Assembly: GCA_001787455.1 (NCBI GenBank)
Contig: MFXA01000046.1
Location: forward strand, 12,995-27,634
DNA from: Candidatus Peregrinibacteria bacterium RIFCSPLOWO2_01_FULL_39_12
GTDB lineage: Bacteria; Patescibacteriota; Gracilibacteria; UBA1369; LOWO2-01-FULL-3
DNA length: 14,640 nt
Direction: 5' to 3'
The notes under the pieces were generated by a model. It saw nothing but the letters and a program-made list of their open reading frames with translations, was not told the origin of the DNA and did not search any database. The translations under genes and the position numbers were made by a program. Below, piece by piece: positions 12,087 through 14,640 of the stretch. How positions within the stretch are numbered: the first letter of the stretch is position 1; each line of letters opens with the position of its first letter.

Positions 12087-14573
12087 TCACGCCACCCCAA
12101 TTCTCCTCAAAACCTCTCTATCCACAAAATCCCTGTCCCTGCCATATTTAAGCCTTGAAAGTTGTTTGTAGGCTTCAGCCGCATCTTTATCTCCTTCTTC
12201 AAGATAAGGATTGATAGGAATTATACTGAAAGGTCGGCTTGGTTGAGTGTCTATTGAAAGCTTCATGACCGCTTTGTACTTATCGATATTTATCAAATCC
12301 TGATCGCTGAAAACGGGTGCCATTTCTTTAGCCATATGTTCGGCGTCCTGCGCACCGATTTTATAACACATCATACTGCCGACATTACCAAATATTGCAT
12401 CTTTAAGAGTAACTTTTTTCTGGGATGAAACACCCGTACTTCCTTCCAGCTGACCAAGATACTGATGGGCGATATTTAACCCCAATCGGTATTTCCTGGC
12501 TTCCGACAAAACAACCTCTATACTTTCAGTAACATAGTTTTGGAACTCATCAATATATAAGAAAAAGTCTTTGCGTTCTTTTTTCTCCATTTTCGCTCTT
12601 TTTAAAGCGGCCATCTGTAATTTTTGAACAATAATCAAACCGAGTAATTTTGAATTAACCTCGCCAACAGCGCCTTTTGACAAATTCATCAGTAAAATCT
12701 TGCCCTCCTGCATGACTTTACTGAAATCGAAAGCGGATTTTGTTTGTCCGATAATGTTTCTCATCATTGTATTCGTAACGAATTGCCCGAATTTGGCGGC
12801 AAAATACGGAATCATTTCCTGTTTTTCTCTTGCTCCGGTTTTTGCCATTTGATGATCCCAGAAAGATGCAACTATAGGATTTGTTACATGCGCCCGCTTC
12901 ACCTTCGTAAAATCATCATCCGTAAACAAACGTACCATATCGGTTAAAGCGGCTCCCGCAGGATCCGACATAAGAGTCAAACATCCATTTCTAAAATAAT
13001 CCTGAATACGCGGTCCGAACACCTCTTCATCAAAAAGCTTAATCATAATATTCATCGCATCAAGAGCAACCATTTCCTTTTCTTCCCAAGTATCTCCTTC
13101 AAGAAGATTGATGCCCAAAGGTCTTTCCAAATCCGAAGGGTCAAAATAAATCACATCATCCGCCCTATGTCTTGGAATAAACGGCAAAATATCCTCAATA
13201 AGCGATCCGTGCGGATCAATAACACAAATTCCTTCATTGTTTTTTAAATCTTGCCTTATCATTACCTGGAAAATTGAAGATTTACCAGTACCCGTTTGCC
13301 CGATTACATAGAAATGCCTGAACCTGTCTTCCTGTTTCAATCTTATTTCGGTTTTGTCGCCTCTGTACACATTGTGCCCAAGCAAAATTCCTTCGGTTGG
13401 AATATTTGGCGGAGCGGCTGCCAGTTTGAAGTTTTGCCAGGCTATGCAAGAATGTTTATTGAACCTGATATTAGGTATATGAAATAAACTCGCCAATTCA
13501 TCCGGAGAAAAAATCATTTTTTTCCATGTAAGCCACTGATAAAAACCCCTGCGGAAATTTCTGAAAATAAAATTGGTGACAAGAGTTTTATTGCTGTGCC
13601 AGTGAGTGTACTCCAAACTGTTTGCATGAGTGGTCGCGTATTGTGAAAAAGCTCCCCTCATGGCTGTCAGGTTTGTTTTAGCCTCCTGTTTTGTTGGAGC
13701 GGATGAAACCAGCCTTATGATAGTTTCAAACCCGACTTTTGAATTTTTTTCTTCAATAGCCTTTACTTCTTCATCGGTTACAGGTGTCGTGCGGCTTGCG
13801 GTCATATCCTTTTCCATATGCATAACGCTTTCGGTGCCTCTGAAAAGCATGTCAAAGAATGTGGAAAACCAGGTGATAGGGTTATACCACGCAAATCCCG
13901 AATGATCCCTGTTTTGGAATATTGTGCTTGCAACTTTTCTGCCTTTCTCCTGCCATCCGTCTACTTTCGGTCTCATCATGATTTGGATTGCCGCCCCTTC
14001 ATTTTTATTGATTTTTGAAAGAGAATTTATAATCCCGTTTAACGGATCGGCATTCATGCGCTGATAAGTTTTTATCGGATAAGAAAAACTTTTAGGCGCA
14101 ATCATGTAATGTGAAACCACTTTGCTGTTTGGCTGGAAAATATTGTAATCTTCAACTTGTTCCACATATATTTCCGAATAAAAAGCGGTTAATTGCTTTT
14201 CAACCAAAGAAAGAAGATCTCGCGGACATACGACAAAAAAATGCACTTGAGATTCTATAACCGCATATTCAAACGATAAAAAATCTTGAGCTGTAAACAT
14301 TTTGTACCACTCTTTTGTGTAAAGACTATGAAGCGATTCGAAAAACTGAGCCGTTATGCCGCATGCAATTTCCTTAAAATCTCTTTGGGAAGAAAATTGT
14401 TCGCCCTCAACTTCTCTGTCTTCTTTTGATTCTTTTCTGGGAACTCTGATATCCAAAAAGACCATGTTGAAAGATCTTTCAAGATTCATTCTGTATCTGA
14501 CATACTTAATAACAGCAGTAATTATAACTGCTAAACCTGTAACAATGAGGATGATAATAAGCCAATTTGGCAT
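12087..14573 (-). CDS. VirD4/TraG-like membrane-anchored DNA-translocation ATPase
   Basis: 828 residues, complete. An N-terminal membrane helix (about 4-23, WLIIILIVTGLAVIITAVI) anchors a large, poorly conserved region (about 30-390). The motor domain follows: Walker A GQTGTGKSS at 425-433, CVIDPHGS at 450-457, INLLEGD near 488-494, and Walker B FFLYIDEFQ at 670-678 (D675-E676), then SEARKYRLGLNIAHQYLGQL. This is the pattern of type IV secretion coupling ATPases of the VirD4/TraG/TraD group and related HerA/FtsK-type pumps, which move DNA or protein-DNA complexes across the membrane. No relaxase, VirB-type channel or pilus genes appear beside it. A conjugative, DNA-uptake or chromosome-handling role therefore cannot be chosen. 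It carries its own promoter. The start is fixed by the membrane helix; AGAGA just upstream is at best a weak ribosome site. Confidence 0.88.
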   Translation of the reverse strand: MPNWLIIILIVTGLAVIITAVIKYVRYRMNLERSFNMVFLDIRVPRKESKEDREVEGEQFSSQRDFKEIACGITAQFFESLHSLYTKEWYKMFTAQDFLSFEYAVIESQVHFFVVCPRDLLSLVEKQLTAFYSEIYVEQVEDYNIFQPNSKVVSHYMIAPKSFSYPIKTYQRMNADPLNGIINSLSKINKNEGAAIQIMMRPKVDGWQEKGRKVASTIFQNRDHSGFAWYNPITWFSTFFDMLFRGTESVMHMEKDMTASRTTPVTDEEVKAIEEKNSKVGFETIIRLVSSAPTKQEAKTNLTAMRGAFSQYATTHANSLEYTHWHSNKTLVTNFIFRNFRRGFYQWLTWKKMIFSPDELASLFHIPNIRFNKHSCIAWQNFKLAAAPPNIPTEGILLGHNVYRGDKTEIRLKQEDRFRHFYVIGQTGTGKSSIFQVMIRQDLKNNEGICVIDPHGSLIEDILPFIPRHRADDVIYFDPSDLERPLGINLLEGDTWEEKEMVALDAMNIMIKLFDEEVFGPRIQDYFRNGCLTLMSDPAGAALTDMVRLFTDDDFTKVKRAHVTNPIVASFWDHQMAKTGAREKQEMIPYFAAKFGQFVTNTMMRNIIGQTKSAFDFSKVMQEGKILLMNLSKGAVGEVNSKLLGLIIVQKLQMAALKRAKMEKKERKDFFLYIDEFQNYVTESIEVVLSEARKYRLGLNIAHQYLGQLEGSTGVSSQKKVTLKDAIFGNVGSMMCYKIGAQDAEHMAKEMAPVFSDQDLINIDKYKAVMKLSIDTQPSRPFSIIPINPYLEEGDKDAAEAYKQLSRLKYGRDRDFVDREVLRRIGVA

Positions 14574-14598
14574 CTTTTTCTCTTAAATTATTCCTTAT

Positions 14599-14627
14599 AT
14601 TCTAACACGAAAACAACTTTTAAACAA
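14599..14627 (-). promoter_or_regulatory. Promoter of the TraG-like ATPase gene
   Basis: TTGTTT (14622-14627), a 17-nt spacer and TAGAAT (14599-14604) with an upstream TG (extended -10). The predicted start is near 14592, about 19 nt before the ATG. It suggests the ATPase gene is the first of its unit rather than the tail of an operon entering from beyond 14640. Confidence 0.6.
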
Positions 14628-14640
14628 TTCACTATTTCTT

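Noticed and set aside
1..14640. CRISPR array, insertion sequence or prophage
   Set aside because: No set of regularly spaced repeats, no transposase or integrase and no phage structural gene was seen on either strand.

Overview
The window is AT-rich bacterial DNA, densely packed and read with the standard code (TGA is a normal stop, for example of ruvB). I infer a member of the Candidate Phyla Radiation/Patescibacteria, or something similar. The grounds are the mix of proteins: an SLH-anchored M23 peptidase, a small two-helix PH-domain protein, a lone 828-residue VirD4/TraG-like ATPase, and a secreted 3D-domain wall protein. There are few transporters or metabolic enzymes. This placement is a judgement from gene content, not a phylogeny.

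Layout. 1-2514 (-): clpC, cut by the window edge at its C-terminus, preceded by a perfect CIRCE operator laid over a consensus TTGACA-N17-TATAAT promoter and a leader of about 130 nt containing a possible tiny ORF. 2697-4461 (-): a two-gene operon of an unrecognised lipoprotein and an MPG-type 3-methyladenine DNA glycosylase. 4513-6005 (-): a PH-domain membrane protein coupled by an ATGA overlap to ruvB. 6043-6783 (+): a CPBP-type intramembrane protease. 6767-7043 (+): promoter, a decayed tRNA-Arg copy, an intact tRNA-Arg(UCU) with encoded CCA, and a hairpin. 7046-8641 (-): M23 peptidase with three SLH repeats. 8701-9619 (+): tsaE overlapping an HD-domain hydrolase gene. 9593-10912 (-): secreted 3D-domain protein with two peptidoglycan-binding repeats, converging on and overlapping the HD gene. 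11084-12025 (-): class II Fic protein with a perfect inverted repeat across its promoter. 12087-14573 (-): VirD4/TraG-like DNA-pumping ATPase with its own promoter.

How the genes relate. There is a protein quality-control gene under HrcA-type heat-shock control, two DNA-repair genes (MPG, RuvB), a tRNA-modification gene (tsaE), and two secreted wall-remodelling proteins flanking tsaE-HD. The Fic gene looks autonomous and probably autoregulated through its C-terminal DNA-binding domain and the inverted repeat. The TraG-like ATPase has no secretion-system partners in view.

Promoters are unusually readable: most genes have a TTGNNN-N16/17-TANAAT element placed so that the leader is only about 18-23 nt, and almost no gene has a Shine-Dalgarno sequence. 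No gene-free stretch exceeds 300 bases. I saw no CRISPR array, insertion sequence, integrase or rRNA. I did not find a clear new multi-gene system. The strongest leads are the Fic operator, the CIRCE-embedded clpC promoter with its leader ORF, and the duplicated tRNA-Arg unit.
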